This document shows, one piece after another, positions 1 to 10,439 of a stretch of 64,000 nt of DNA (positions within the stretch are counted from its first letter, which is position 1; each line of letters starts with the position of its first letter). Position numbers and translations under genes: made by a program. Origin of the DNA: CAWFGW01 sp963815495 (lineage in GTDB: Bacteria > Bacteroidota > Bacteroidia > Cytophagales > JAAEPT01); contig CAWFGW010000029.1 in the NCBI GenBank assembly GCA_963815495.1, forward strand, positions 186,001-250,000. Direction: 5' to 3'. Under the pieces are notes generated by a model. The model was not told where the DNA came from. It saw only the letters and a program-made list of their open reading frames with translations, and did not search any database.

Positions 1-2921
1 TAAATTCTCTTTCATCTACTGCGTTGTCAGAGTAATTGAACCAGTTAAATCTTCTTACTTTATAAGGACAGTTGTTAGCACAATATCTTGTACCAATACA
101 TCTGTTATACGTCATTTGGTTCAAACCTTCTGTACTGTGTGTTGTTGCAGCAACTGGACAAACTGTTTCACACGGAGCGTGGTTACAGTGTTGACACATC
201 ATTGGTTGGAACACTACTTCAGGATTATCCGCAGGAGTTTCTAACGCATCGTAACCACCTTTTTTAGAAATATTTTTCGCAACTAAGCGATCCTCTTCGG
301 TGCTATAAGCATCTAATTCAGCTTGAGAAGCATAATAACGGTCAATTCTTAGCCAGTGCATATCGCGCTTTCTAAGTACTTCGTCTTTTCCAACTACTGG
401 AACGTTGTTTTCTACATGACAACTAATTGTACATGCACTACACCCAATACATGAGTTCAAGTCAATTACAAGACCCCAGTGGTGATTAGGGTAAGCATGG
501 TTTACAACCTCTTGATCAACACCTTTTTCTTCTAGTTCTTGGTATTCTTCTTTAGTTGTAGCTAAAGGTGCAGACCAAATATCAACTTCGTTGGGTTTTT
601 GAGCTCCTTTTGAAGTATGAACTATAGGATAGTATCTACCAGCATCATTATGTTTTTTGTATTCAGATAAAGTAGCCTCTTGTACAATCGCACGCCCCAT
701 AATGGTTTGTTGCGTTTGTGTTTGTGCTAATTTATGAACTGTACCTACTGAAGTAATAGTCACTCCTGTAGCGGTATAATTTACTGTGCCATTTAGGAAG
801 TTCACAAAAGGATAAGCATTTGATCCAATTGCTAATTTTCCTTCAGCATTAATTCCTGTTGGATTATGTATAAATGAACCTGATTTACCAACTAAACGCT
901 CAGTTACTACACCTGCTTTTTCTCGTACCATACCCAAGGGCAATAGCCATTGTACCTTGAGCTTGACCTGGTTGAACTAATACTGGTAATTCAATTTTAG
1001 CGATCCCTGGCGCAACGATTTTAACAACATCACCTTGTTTATAGCCAAGAGATGTAGCGTCTGCTTGTGAAATGGCTACATAATTATCCCAACAAACTTT
1101 AGAAATTGGATCTGGTAATTCTTGTAACCAAACGTTGTTTGCTTGGTTACCTGACCCCATTGCTGTATTCGTATACAACACCAATTCTAAGCCTTCTGAA
1201 GGTTTAAAGGTTTTTGCTATTAAACTAGCAGCACCAGACAAATTAGTTGAAGTAGCACTCTCTTCTCCTTCTACATCATCTGTTAACTCATCATTTGATA
1301 CTGCAATTGCCTTTTTAGTTTCAAAAACTCCTTTTTGAAGAGTTTTATCCCAAAAACTATCAAATAACAAATCTGATGATTGTGCAGTAAATAACTTCGA
1401 CTCCCAAAAAGATCTTAAATAGTCATAATATGAAGTTGAATTACCACTCCAAGTCAATAAACTTTCTTGAGCAGGACGTAAATCTTTAAAGATAGGAGAA
1501 ATAGTCGGTTGTATTAGACCAAACTTACCTACGTAAGCTTCAGTATCTCCCCAAGATTCGTAAATATTTAAATCAGAACACAAATAATCAACCAATGCTG
1601 AGGTTTCATCTATTCTGTCATTAAGTGAAATTTTCGTTTTAACTTTTGATAATGCTGCCTCAAGTTTTTTTCCAATTACTGAATCGTATACTGGATTAGC
1701 TCCATAAAAAATTATTGCATCAACTTCACCTTTTGAAACTTCTACTAAAAGTTTCGCTAAAGCTGCATCATTACCTTGTTTGAAATTACAAGGAGTAGAA
1801 AAATCTACCGTGGTACCTTCATTGTTAAGTAGTTTGTTAATTTCAGCAACAAATGACTGTACTGACACATCATTAGATCCGGAAACAACTAAAGATGCTC
1901 CTCTATTAGCCCAAAGTGCCTCTGCAGCTTTCGCTAAAGTTGGTTTAGTAGCTTTTAAAGTGGAGTTATATGTGCTAGCACCTGCTTTTTTTGCTAAAAG
2001 ATTATATAAAGCTACAATATAACCAGCCTCTTCAGAAGCTTTTATTGGTGTTCTATAATCAGCATTCGATCCTGTTAAGGAAAGAGTCGTTTCAAATTGG
2101 TAATGAACAGACATATCAGACACGCCTTTTTTCAACTTTCTATTCTGAACGTACTGACTTGAAAATTCAATTGGAGATAACCATGATGAAAGAAAATCAG
2201 CATTGAAACCTACTATTGCTTTTGCTTTATCAAAACGGAATGAAGGAATAACTCCTCCATTAGCTTGTCTTAGCCCACTCATAGAAATTGGATCATATTG
2301 AACCAGTTTCGTAGAAGGATAAGCAGTTTTAAAGTCTTTTATCACCTGTTTTGTTGAAGGTGATAATATTGTTTTTGATACTATTCTAATGTTATTAGCC
2401 GATTGCAAAGCAGCTTTGATTTCTGTATCGGCATTTGATTTCGAAATTGGTTCAAACTGACCTTCGCTTGAGACTTTATGAAACTTTTGTAATCTCGAAA
2501 TATCATACAAATTCAAAATGGAAGCTGAAACTTGTGCATTCAACCCTTTACCCGTAATGGAAGAAAGCTGATTTCCTTCTAAATGAATAGGTCGACCTTC
2601 TCTTGTTTTAATTAAAAGATTGGCAAAGTTATCACCATCATAATAAGTAGATGCATAATATAAAGCTTTACCTGGGTCAATGGTTTCAGGCTTATTCACA
2701 TAAGGAATAACTTTTTTAACAGGTGTTTCACAAGCTGCTAAAGAAGCGGCTGCCACTCCAAATCCCATTAATTTTAGGAAATCTCTTCTAGAACTACCCT
2801 CACTGTCATTCGACTCGTTGAGAGGTAAATAGTCTGGAAATTCACGGTCTTTGTTTTGAAGAAACTCGGGTTCTTGGTTGAGTTCTTCAAGGCCTTTCCA
2901 GTATTTTTTAGTTTCTTTCAT
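1..2921 (-). CDS. actB: Alternative complex III subunit ActB, iron-sulfur/molybdopterin-like protein (3' end off window, one frameshift)
   Basis: ActB is the large peripheral subunit of alternative complex III, which oxidises menaquinol and passes electrons to cytochrome c or oxidase. The N-terminus has a twin-arginine-type segment near residue 44 (SRRDFLKLMGFG). A long domain related to molybdopterin oxidoreductases follows, and the part at 1-898 encodes a ferredoxin-like domain with several four-cysteine clusters (for example SCIGCSACTISC and CQHCNHAPC). The uninterrupted frame stops at 900, but the reading continues in the next frame after one extra A in a run of five (T-run at 917-921 on the + strand). 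Removing it gives GYGTRKAG and then an open frame to the window edge. A sequencing indel is the simplest explanation, because the downstream ferredoxin part is perfectly preserved. It lies 42 bp downstream of actA, in the usual act gene order. Confidence 0.9.
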
Positions 2922-2963
2922 ATCTATGTATGTATCAGCTAAATCTAAACTAATTTCTTTGAA

Positions 2964-4244
2964 TTAATAGTGACATTTGGAACACTCCGTACCACCTATG
3001 TCTTCTACTTTCATTGGCTCTTTCTTGCCACTTTCTTCATGTGCTTTAAGCAAAGCATCGTAGTATTCGTTGCCTTGTGTATTTACATCAGTCTTTCTAT
3101 GACAGTCGATACACCACCCCATTGTTAATGGCGAATATTGATATACGACATCCATTTCTTTAATTGGACCATGACATGTTTCACACTCAATCCCCCCCAC
3201 TTTTACGTGTTGCTGGTGATTGAAATAAACTAAATCCGGTAAATTATGAATACGCACCCACTCGATTGGTTTTCTGTTCTCACCGTATTCACCTGTAGCT
3301 GGATCATAATCTATAGCCTCATATATTTTAGCTATCCAAGGAGAATCTTTTTTAATCTGGTTATGGCAGTTCATACAAATATTCGGAGAAGGTATATTAG
3401 CATGTTTTGCTTTTCTAACTCCAGTATGACAGTAATTACAATCAATTTCGTGATCACCTGCGTGAATTTTATGCGAAAAAGGTATTGGCTGCGTTGGAGC
3501 ATACGCTTGTTGAACACCAATGTTATATAAACCACTCTTCACTCCGAACAGCAACCCAACAACAACTGCTATTAATACTACAATACCAATGAATGCTGGA
3601 TGAGTGACTACCGCTAATAAACTGTGTTTTTGTTCTACGAATTCGTTTTCTTCTTCTGTTAACTCTTTTGTTTTTAAGGACTTCATCACTAAAGCCGAAA
3701 TTAATACAAGGACTATTATTATTAAGACAAGAACAACTAAAACAACACCTAAAACTAGCGTAATAGTATCATCATTCATTGTCGATGAGACTTCTGTCAC
3801 AACACCATCTCCTCCTGCAGGAGTATTGACAACTGGAGGCTCCCAAGTTTCTATGTAGCCCATTAAACTTAAAATCTCTTCATCTTTTAAGTTGAAAGCT
3901 GTCATTATACCACTCGACTTCCACTTATTATATAAAGCTACAGCTTCTGGGTCACCACTATCAATCATTGTCTTCGGACCACGTACCCATGACTTAATCC
4001 AATCAATACTATGACGATCAGTTACGCCTTGTAAAGCTGGACCAGTCATGTCTGAATCAATATTATGACATGACTTACAGTTGAGTTTAAACAACTTTTC
4101 ACCTGCCTTAATAGTCGCCTCGTCTGTTGGGTAAACAGGATCATCTTGCGCCTTACTTAAAACAGGTACTAATACTAATGAGAGAAAAAACACCGTACCT
4201 ACTACAGTACTTTTAAGAATTCTCGAAATCGCTTTTATGTTCAT
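2964..4244 (-). CDS. actA: Alternative complex III multihaem cytochrome c subunit ActA, with fused N-terminal monohaem domain
   Basis: This is the multihaem c-type cytochrome of alternative complex III, which relays electrons at the periplasmic face. Six CxxCH haem sites are visible: CKSCH near residue 55, then CNYCH, CMNCH, CETCH, CIDCH and a C-terminal CSKCH. The first lies in a cytochrome c domain of the GEKLFKLNCKSCH type. Two hydrophobic helices follow (about residues 160-190 and 215-240), and then the five-haem ActA domain. A signal peptide ending near SKAQ precedes everything. The ATG at 4244 is preferred over a TTG at 4256. Five haems are expected for ActA alone, so the first domain looks like a fused ActE-like monohaem module; that reading is an inference. 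It is first in the operon, followed by actB. Confidence 0.9.
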   Translation of the reverse strand: MNIKAISRILKSTVVGTVFFLSLVLVPVLSKAQDDPVYPTDEATIKAGEKLFKLNCKSCHNIDSDMTGPALQGVTDRHSIDWIKSWVRGPKTMIDSGDPEAVALYNKWKSSGIMTAFNLKDEEILSLMGYIETWEPPVVNTPAGGDGVVTEVSSTMNDDTITLVLGVVLVVLVLIIIVLVLISALVMKSLKTKELTEEENEFVEQKHSLLAVVTHPAFIGIVVLIAVVVGLLFGVKSGLYNIGVQQAYAPTQPIPFSHKIHAGDHEIDCNYCHTGVRKAKHANIPSPNICMNCHNQIKKDSPWIAKIYEAIDYDPATGEYGENRKPIEWVRIHNLPDLVYFNHQQHVKVGGIECETCHGPIKEMDVVYQYSPLTMGWCIDCHRKTDVNTQGNEYYDALLKAHEESGKKEPMKVEDIGGTECSKCHY

Positions 4245-4256
4245 ATTTCTGAGCAA

Positions 4257-4572
4257 TCAATCGCTTTTATTCGCCACGAATTTAACTAGCACTTCCCATT
4301 ATTCAAATATGAAGAAATCAACATTTTCAATAATTTCTGAAAGTTTAATACAACACCACTGTTTTTCAGCTTCTTACATATTTTATGAAAGCAATAAATA
4401 AGTAATTCAGAATGATTATAAATTACAAACAAGTAACTATAAGGCATGAAAAAAGACGCTTATTCGTTAAAAATGAGTGTTTTATAAATAAAAAGTACGC
4501 TATAACGAGTTACTATTGACTTTATTGCTCTAAATAATGTATATTTGATAATAAGATTTATATAATAATACT
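4257..4572. other. Divergent intergenic region between actA and the T9SS cargo gene
   Basis: This is an AT-rich 316-bp gap with divergent genes on both sides. It contains the rightward promoter annotated separately. On the minus strand there is a near-match to the -7 box (CATATTTG, + coordinates 4308-4315) that could serve actA. No ORF, tRNA or stable hairpin was recognised. Confidence 0.5.
4516..4547 (+). promoter_or_regulatory. Bacteroidota-type promoter (TTG ... TATATTTG)
   Basis: TTG at 4516-4518 and TATATTTG at 4540-4547 (consensus TAnnTTTG) are separated by 21 bp, as expected for the primary sigma factor of this phylum. The predicted start lies about 20 bp upstream of the ATG at 4573. 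Confidence 0.65.
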
Positions 4573-5331
4573 ATGAAAAAACTCTACACAACTATATTTC
4601 TACTGTCATTAACTTCGTTGTTCTCAGCAAAAGCACAATGTACACCAGACGAATCAATTAAAGCTACAGGCATATTTTATGACGACGAAGTACCTTTTTG
4701 TGTTAATGAACCATATAATCAGGTTTTTCAATTAGCGGTAACTAATGATACTACAATTGTAATTGGTGGATTTACTATTCCTGCAAATGTTGATTCCTCC
4801 GAAATTATATCAGTTTCTGGAATGCCAAATGGTTTAACTTACTCCTGTCCAACTGAAAATTGTAAAATGATCAATAGTGGTGGTGATTACTCTCACAACT
4901 GCATGAATGTGACAGGAACACCAACTGATTTAGGCGACTACACGGTCATATTTACATTTAGACTTTATGGACTTGGGACTCAAATAGATCAAAAAGTTGA
5001 ATTACCGTTAGATGTTACTGCTTGCATACCAACAGGAATTACTTCTGACATCTCTTCTAGAAAAAATATTTCAGTTTATCCACAACCTGCTAAATCAAAT
5101 GCCAACTTAGAAGTAATGTTAAATTCAAGTTCAAATGTGACTGTTACTATTCATAATTTACTTGGACAAGAAATAAGCAAAGCATTTAATGGTACTTTAA
5201 GTGCTGGAACAAACAAAATCAACATCTCTGAATATATCAGCAATTTAGATTCAGGACTTTACATGATTACTACTGATATTAGTAACTCAGGTAAAAGTGA
5301 GAGCTACACAAAAAGATTAGTTATTGACTAA
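4573..5331 (+). CDS. Secreted protein with T9SS type A sorting domain
   Basis: This 252-residue exported protein has a signal peptide ending near SAKAQC. Its central region resembles Ig/cadherin-like folds and carries several cysteines (CTPDES, CPTENC, CMNVTG). The last ~80 residues are a typical type A T9SS sorting domain: a VYPQPAKS-type opening, TVTIHNLLGQEI, and a C-terminal SGLYMITT...YTKRLVID. Such proteins cross the outer membrane through the type IX machinery and are anchored or released at the surface. No catalytic motif is recognisable, so its activity is unknown. It stands alone between a clear promoter and a strong bidirectional terminator. Confidence 0.8.
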   Translation: MKKLYTTIFLLSLTSLFSAKAQCTPDESIKATGIFYDDEVPFCVNEPYNQVFQLAVTNDTTIVIGGFTIPANVDSSEIISVSGMPNGLTYSCPTENCKMINSGGDYSHNCMNVTGTPTDLGDYTVIFTFRLYGLGTQIDQKVELPLDVTACIPTGITSDISSRKNISVYPQPAKSNANLEVMLNSSSNVTVTIHNLLGQEISKAFNGTLSAGTNKINISEYISNLDSGLYMITTDISNSGKSESYTKRLVID

Positions 5332-5338
5332 TTATAAA

Positions 5339-5378
5339 ATTCTATTGGGTGAATAAATGATTATTCACCCAATAGAAT
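5339..5378. terminator. Bidirectional terminator hairpin, perfect 18-bp stem
   Basis: ATTCTATTGGGTGAATAA (5339-5356) pairs perfectly with 5361-5378 around a 4-nt loop (ATGA). It sits between two convergent genes, and the stop codon of the leftward gene lies inside the right arm. Confidence 0.8.
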
Positions 5379-6334
5379 CTTTGACCTCCCCTATTTCAAT
5401 CCCTACATGCACTACTGCATCCCCTCGGTGAACTAGGGGATTGTTATTTAAACCAACTACATAACCATTAGCACCACTTTTTACTACATTTTTTTCTTGA
5501 CCAAAAGGATCTGTAATATACCCCAACTGTTGGTTTTTTGATACTGCTTGTCCATACTGTACCAATGAATGAAACAAACCAGATTGTTTTGCTCGAACCC
5601 ACGAAGAACTCGTAATTGTAACGGTATCATGAGTCGGCTCTTGTGCTTTCGAGTGCATTTTCAAATGTTTCATCACACGTTTAGCTCCTCTCACTCCTTC
5701 ATCTATCGCATACTGATCAAAACGAGAAGATTCACCTCCTTCATAAACAATTACTTTTTTGCCCAATTTAGAAGCCGCTTGTCGTCAATGAGTTAGGTCG
5801 AAATGGTGAGTTAATTAAAAAAGGTGCTGCAAAAGCTTTTGATAGTGCTAAACTTTCTTCATCCTTAAAAACACAACGTACTTGTGGATAGTTAGCTAAA
5901 TCAGCTCCTCCTGTATGAAAATCGATACCATAATCGATTTGAGGAATAATATCTTTTAATAAATAATGTGCTACTCTTGCTGCTAAGGATCCATTTTTAT
6001 TACCTGGAAATGAGCGATTGACATCTTTTCCATCGGGAACATACCGAGAAAAATGTATAAACCCGTAAACATTTAAGATTGGAATACATATTACTGTACC
6101 AATCATAGGTTTGTTAATCTTTTCATGAATAATTCTACGTACGATTTCAACGCCATTAATTTCATCGCCATGCAAACCACCCATTAAAAGTAACACAGGG
6201 CCATCTTTTTTAGAACGAGATACTATTATAGAAGTATCTATAGATGAAGCTGATGGTAGTTTTGCAATGTTAACATCTATCTTCTTTTCCTCACCAGGCA
6301 GTATTTCAATGCCGTTGATAATCATTTGTTTCAT
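5365..6334 (-). pseudogene. Succinylglutamate desuccinylase/aspartoacylase-family deacylase, frameshifted
   Basis: This zinc-dependent deacylase of the AstE/AspA (M14-like) family is predicted to hydrolyse an N-acyl amino acid. The N-terminal part (5768-6334) shows GGLHGDEINGVE (zinc-ligand His and Glu), DVNRSFPG and DFHTGG. The second part (5365-5766) supplies VYEGGES and the family's C-terminal beta domain. The two parts are in different frames, and one surplus base near 5785 separates PNSL from RQAASKLGKK. Restoring it yields one continuous protein of about 322 residues. Whether this is a real inactivation or a sequence error cannot be decided here; the two halves show no other decay, which favours error or a very recent mutation. 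Confidence 0.8.
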
Positions 6335-6353
6335 ACTAACTAAGGATTATCCA

Positions 6354-7280
6354 TTAATAAATTGCCTCATAGAGCTTTGGTACTATTGGTCGTTCTACTT
6401 TATCGGCTATATCTAATATTTCATGCACATTATGTTGAATATTTGTAGCAATAGTTCGCGTAGGCAAATCATTCTCTCGGTTATCAAAAGGATCTTCTAT
6501 TTCTTCCGCCATCATTTCTAACCCAATTAAGAAGAAGAATTCAAACATGGCTAAAGGAATGGTGTAATAACCTAGAATATTGACATAGGCAATTGGCAAT
6601 GATGTGGTATAAATCAGTATAAATATTTTCAAATAGGTATTATATGAAAAAGGTATAGGTGTGTTTTTAATGCGCTCACAAGCACCGGTTACATTGTTAA
6701 ACTCTCCTAAGAAGTCTAATAACTTTAGCTCTTCAAACTCCCCTAATCGACCTTGTTTTCTTAAATCTAGCACACGGTTATGTAACATCTTCGCAATGAA
6801 ATTGGGCTTATGATAAAAAGATTTGAGTGTTTCCAACTCTTTCTCCGACATACCTATCATCTTGTCTACCACATCAATCCCACGAAGATGCGCACTCAAA
6901 GCAAAAGCATAATTAGAAATGTAACGTGCAAAAAAAGATCTGTTTCCTACATCATCTTTTGAAAGTCGACTGTCTACTAAAAATGCTAAAGACCGACTTG
7001 TGTTGACCAAGTGTCCCCAATGTTTACGTCCTTCCCACCAACGGTCATATGCGGTATTGGTCCTAAAAACAAGTAAAACAGACAATGCTGCACCTATCCA
7101 GGTAAATAAAGCTGGAGAGATTACCTCCTCTACGCTGGCATGGTTAATTAATAAATAACAACCTATCCAACACAATACACCTATCAGCATTACCCTTACA
7201 AACAGGAATGAAAGTGTTTTACTTTTCCAAAAATGAAAGATGTCTTTGAACCAATTGGCATCTCCATCATATACAATCAT
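6354..7280 (-). CDS. Bestrophin-like (UPF0187) anion-channel family membrane protein
   Basis: This is a bacterial bestrophin homologue of about 308 residues. The family opening is MIVYDGDANWFKDIFHF, followed by two hydrophobic helices, the conserved FRTNTAYDRWWEGRKHWG stretch, and late helices with IPLAMFEFFFLIGLEM. A characteristic EIEDPFDNRENDLP segment comes before the C-terminus. Bacterial members form pentameric ion channels in the inner membrane. The ATG at 7280 matches the family start better than the upstream TTG at 7307. It is followed 19 bp later by the frameshifted deacylase gene, so the two may be cotranscribed. Confidence 0.85.
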   Translation of the reverse strand: MIVYDGDANWFKDIFHFWKSKTLSFLFVRVMLIGVLCWIGCYLLINHASVEEVISPALFTWIGAALSVLLVFRTNTAYDRWWEGRKHWGHLVNTSRSLAFLVDSRLSKDDVGNRSFFARYISNYAFALSAHLRGIDVVDKMIGMSEKELETLKSFYHKPNFIAKMLHNRVLDLRKQGRLGEFEELKLLDFLGEFNNVTGACERIKNTPIPFSYNTYLKIFILIYTTSLPIAYVNILGYYTIPLAMFEFFFLIGLEMMAEEIEDPFDNRENDLPTRTIATNIQHNVHEILDIADKVERPIVPKLYEAIY

Positions 7281-7426
7281 ACAAGCCAAATTTTTGTTGC
7301 GTAACAAAAATAGAAAAAAGCTGATTTTATAAAACGATAACTGTGGATATCATTTAAGCGAAGTTGATGGAAACAATAAGAATATATAGTTAATTAGAAG
7401 TTATCTCATTTTAACTGTATCCAATT

Positions 7427-9769
7427 TTGAAAGTCTGCATCGCAGAGAAACCAAGCGTAGCCAAAGAAATTGCCTCTGTATTAGGAGCTAAAGCCCGAAA
7501 AGACGGCTATTTTGAAGGTAATGGTTATCAAGTCACTTGGACTTTCGGACATTTGTGTACCTTAAAAGAACCTCAGGATTATCATGAGGGTTTAAAATTT
7601 TGGAACCTCAACACACTCCCTATTATTCCTCCAAAATTTGGAATTAAACTTATCAAAAATAAAGGGGTAAAAGAACAATTTAACACCATTAAAAAATTGG
7701 TAAATGCGGCTGAAGAAGTTATCAACTGTGGTGATGCTGGACAAGAGGGAGAACTGATTCAACGCTGGGTGCTGCAACATGCTGGTTGCAAAAAACCAAT
7801 GAAGCGACTTTGGATTTCGTCATTAACTGAAGAAGCGATTAGAGGAGGTTTTCAACACTTAAAACCTGCAGAAAATTATGACCGATTATATTGGGCAGGA
7901 AGTTCTCGTGCAATTGGTGATTGGCTATTAGGTATTAATGCTACACGACTATACACCTTAAAATATGGCGGAAAAGGGTTATTACTTTCTATCGGTCGGG
8001 TACAAACCCCTTCGTTAGCTATGATTGTCTCCCGACATAAAGAAATCGAAGCATTTACTTCAAGTAAATTTTGGGAGCTAAAAACGACTTACCGTGATGT
8101 TGTTTTTGCATCAGAAAAAGGAAAAATACAAAGCTTAGAAGAAGCCGAGCAATTCGCAGATAGTCTTAAAGATTCTACTTTCACCATCATTTCTTTTGAA
8201 AAAAAAGAAGGAAAAGAGTTTGCCCCTAAACTATTTGATTTAACCTCTTTACAAGTAGATTGTAATAAGAAACTAAGTTTGGGTGCTGATGAAACATTAA
8301 AAATTGCCCAAACACTGTACGAACGTAAATTCATCACTTATCCTAGGGTTGATACCCAGTTCTTACCTGACGACATCTACCCAACCATTGAAGGTGTTTT
8401 AAAGTCAATGACGGGTTATTATGAATTGGTAAAACCACTACTAGGCAAACCGATTCGAAAATCTAAAGCTGTCTTTGATGATAAAAAAATCACCGATCAC
8501 CATGCCATAATCCCTACCAACATTACTGCAAAAGGTTTAGCCCCAAAAGAACAACAGGTGTACGATGCCATTGCCAAACGCTTTATCGCTAATTTTTACC
8601 CGCATTGTGATGTCTCGAAAACAACTGTAATAGGTAAAGCGGTGGATATTGAATTTAAAGCAACTGGAAAACAATTACTCGCTCCGGGTTGGCGCGTAGT
8701 ATACGGCACTGAAAAACCAGATGAAGACGACAATAAAAAAGATGGTGATGAAGAAACGAGTCAACTTTTACCCGACTTTCAAGAAGGTGAAAATGGACCA
8801 CACCTACCTTTTTTAGAAGAAAAACAAACATCACCTCCAAAACCCTATACAGAAGCCACCCTGCTTAGAGCCATGGAGACTGCGGGCAAACAAGTGGATG
8901 ATGAAGAACTACGCGAACTAATGAAAGAAAATGGAATTGGCCGACCATCTACACGCGCTAACATCATTCAAACACTTTACAAAAGACAATACATTAGAAA
9001 AGAACGTAAAAACATTGTAGCCACCACTACTGGTATACAATTGATTGATACCATTCAAAATGAATTACTAAAGTCGGTTGAACTAACGGGTGCCTGGGAG
9101 AAAAAAATTCGTGACATTGAGCTTGGAAAATTTGATGTGAGGCAGCTAATGATTGAAATGCGTACCATGGTTTCTGATCTAGTACGTGAGGTAAAATACT
9201 CGCGCGAGATTTCTAAAATTGAAATTGAAGAAAAAAAGAAAGCAATAAATAAACGTGTTAACAAAGACATCTCTTGCCCTAAATGTAACAAAGGCACCAT
9301 CATTAAAGGTAAAAATGCTTTCGGATGTAGTGAGTATAAAGCTGGGTGTGGGTTTGTAGTTCCTTTTAACTTTAAAGGAAAAAAATTAACCGATTCGCAA
9401 CTTAAAAGTATCATAGGAAAAGGTAAGTCAGGAACTATAAAAGGTTTTGAATTTGATGGAAAAACAAGTGAGGGAATTGTAGTCTTGAATAAAGATTTTC
9501 AACTTGAGCTCATTACGAAAGAAGAGCAACCATTACAATGTCCGAAGTGTAAAGAGGGAACAATGATAAAAGGCAATAGAGCCTATGGTTGTAACCGATA
9601 CAATACTGGATGTCGCTTTATAATTCCATTTGAGTTTCAAAACAAAAAACTAACTACATCCCAATTAGAAACTATTATTAAAAAAGGACGTTCTCAGATA
9701 ATAAAAGACCTTAACGGAAGAATAACTATCAACAAAAAGTTTGAAATAGAATTAGTACCAGCTAACTAA
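7427..9769 (+). CDS. topB: DNA topoisomerase III (type IA)
   Basis: This 780-residue type IA topoisomerase relaxes or decatenates negatively supercoiled DNA. It opens with KVCIAEKPSVAKEIA (TOPRIM start, Glu7). The second acidic motif reads GDAGQEGE (residues 102-109), where the usual DADREGE has its second Asp replaced by Gly. The catalytic tyrosine is Tyr305 in FITYPRVDT, and GRVQTPSLA and GRPSTRA are present. Two Cys-rich zinc-ribbon-like repeats close the protein (about residues 617-645 and 703-732), each followed by a matching KLT..QL..II.KG block. Only a TTG fits the conserved N-terminus as a start. A methyltransferase gene follows 10 bp downstream on the same strand. Confidence 0.93.
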   Translation: MKVCIAEKPSVAKEIASVLGAKARKDGYFEGNGYQVTWTFGHLCTLKEPQDYHEGLKFWNLNTLPIIPPKFGIKLIKNKGVKEQFNTIKKLVNAAEEVINCGDAGQEGELIQRWVLQHAGCKKPMKRLWISSLTEEAIRGGFQHLKPAENYDRLYWAGSSRAIGDWLLGINATRLYTLKYGGKGLLLSIGRVQTPSLAMIVSRHKEIEAFTSSKFWELKTTYRDVVFASEKGKIQSLEEAEQFADSLKDSTFTIISFEKKEGKEFAPKLFDLTSLQVDCNKKLSLGADETLKIAQTLYERKFITYPRVDTQFLPDDIYPTIEGVLKSMTGYYELVKPLLGKPIRKSKAVFDDKKITDHHAIIPTNITAKGLAPKEQQVYDAIAKRFIANFYPHCDVSKTTVIGKAVDIEFKATGKQLLAPGWRVVYGTEKPDEDDNKKDGDEETSQLLPDFQEGENGPHLPFLEEKQTSPPKPYTEATLLRAMETAGKQVDDEELRELMKENGIGRPSTRANIIQTLYKRQYIRKERKNIVATTTGIQLIDTIQNELLKSVELTGAWEKKIRDIELGKFDVRQLMIEMRTMVSDLVREVKYSREISKIEIEEKKKAINKRVNKDISCPKCNKGTIIKGKNAFGCSEYKAGCGFVVPFNFKGKKLTDSQLKSIIGKGKSGTIKGFEFDGKTSEGIVVLNKDFQLELITKEEQPLQCPKCKEGTMIKGNRAYGCNRYNTGCRFIIPFEFQNKKLTTSQLETIIKKGRSQIIKDLNGRITINKKFEIELVPAN

Positions 9770-9779
9770 ATTAGAAAGT

Positions 9780-10436
9780 ATGTCAGAAGCAATAGACCCT
9801 CAATTTTTAGCCAACCAATTACGAAAACCTGAAGGTGAATTTGGTCAACAGCTAGCCGATGAGTTAAACAAAACAAACAAACACCTTACGCTTTTAACTT
9901 ATAAGCAATTGAACTTACAACAAACCGAATCAGTACTCGAAATTGGTTTTGGAAATGGCAAACTTGTACCTGAGTTATTAAACATCAACCCTAACATTAC
10001 CATCAATGGAATTGACTTTTCTGAAGAAATGGTTCAGGAAGCAAAGCTTCATAATCAACAGGATGTTGAACAGGGTAAAATGTTTTTTGAGACGGCTGAT
10101 TTAAGTACAATTCCTTATTCGGATAATTATTTTGATTGTATCTGTACTATAAATACGCTCTATTTCTGGAATGACCCAGCTAACGACATCCTTGAATTAA
10201 AGCGCGTTTTAAAATCTGGCGGTAAAGTAGCTATTGGAATTCGTCCAAAAGAAGAAATGAAAAATTTACCTTTTGTCAACTTTGGCTTTCAGCTTTATTC
10301 GAAGGAAGAAGCTATGACACTATTAGAAAAGGCAGGATTTAAGACTGTTTCCTATCATGAAAATCTTGATCCTGAATTTGAGTTTCAAGGTAAGACCTAT
10401 CAACTCACTTCACTTGTAATAACTGGCATAAAGTAA
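9780..10436 (+). CDS. Class I SAM-dependent methyltransferase (type 11)
   Basis: This is a 218-residue soluble Rossmann-fold methyltransferase. SAM motif I is VLEIGFGNGKLVPEL (about residues 47-61), followed by INGIDFSEEMV, the acidic DLSTIPYSDNYFDCI and NTLYFWNDP, and the post-motif LKRVLKSGGKVAIGI. The substrate cannot be inferred. It begins 10 bp after topB and is probably cotranscribed with it. Its 3' end lies 3 bp from a convergent membrane-protein gene, with no visible terminator between them. Confidence 0.85.
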   Translation: MSEAIDPQFLANQLRKPEGEFGQQLADELNKTNKHLTLLTYKQLNLQQTESVLEIGFGNGKLVPELLNINPNITINGIDFSEEMVQEAKLHNQQDVEQGKMFFETADLSTIPYSDNYFDCICTINTLYFWNDPANDILELKRVLKSGGKVAIGIRPKEEMKNLPFVNFGFQLYSKEEAMTLLEKAGFKTVSYHENLDPEFEFQGKTYQLTSLVITGIK

Positions 10437-10439
10437 TTA

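Noticed and set aside
3246..3858. Rightward reading frames opposite actA and other opposite-strand frames
   Set aside because: They are antisense to well-supported genes, have no family features and use improbable codon patterns. The same holds for short frames inside the giant gene and the RND genes.
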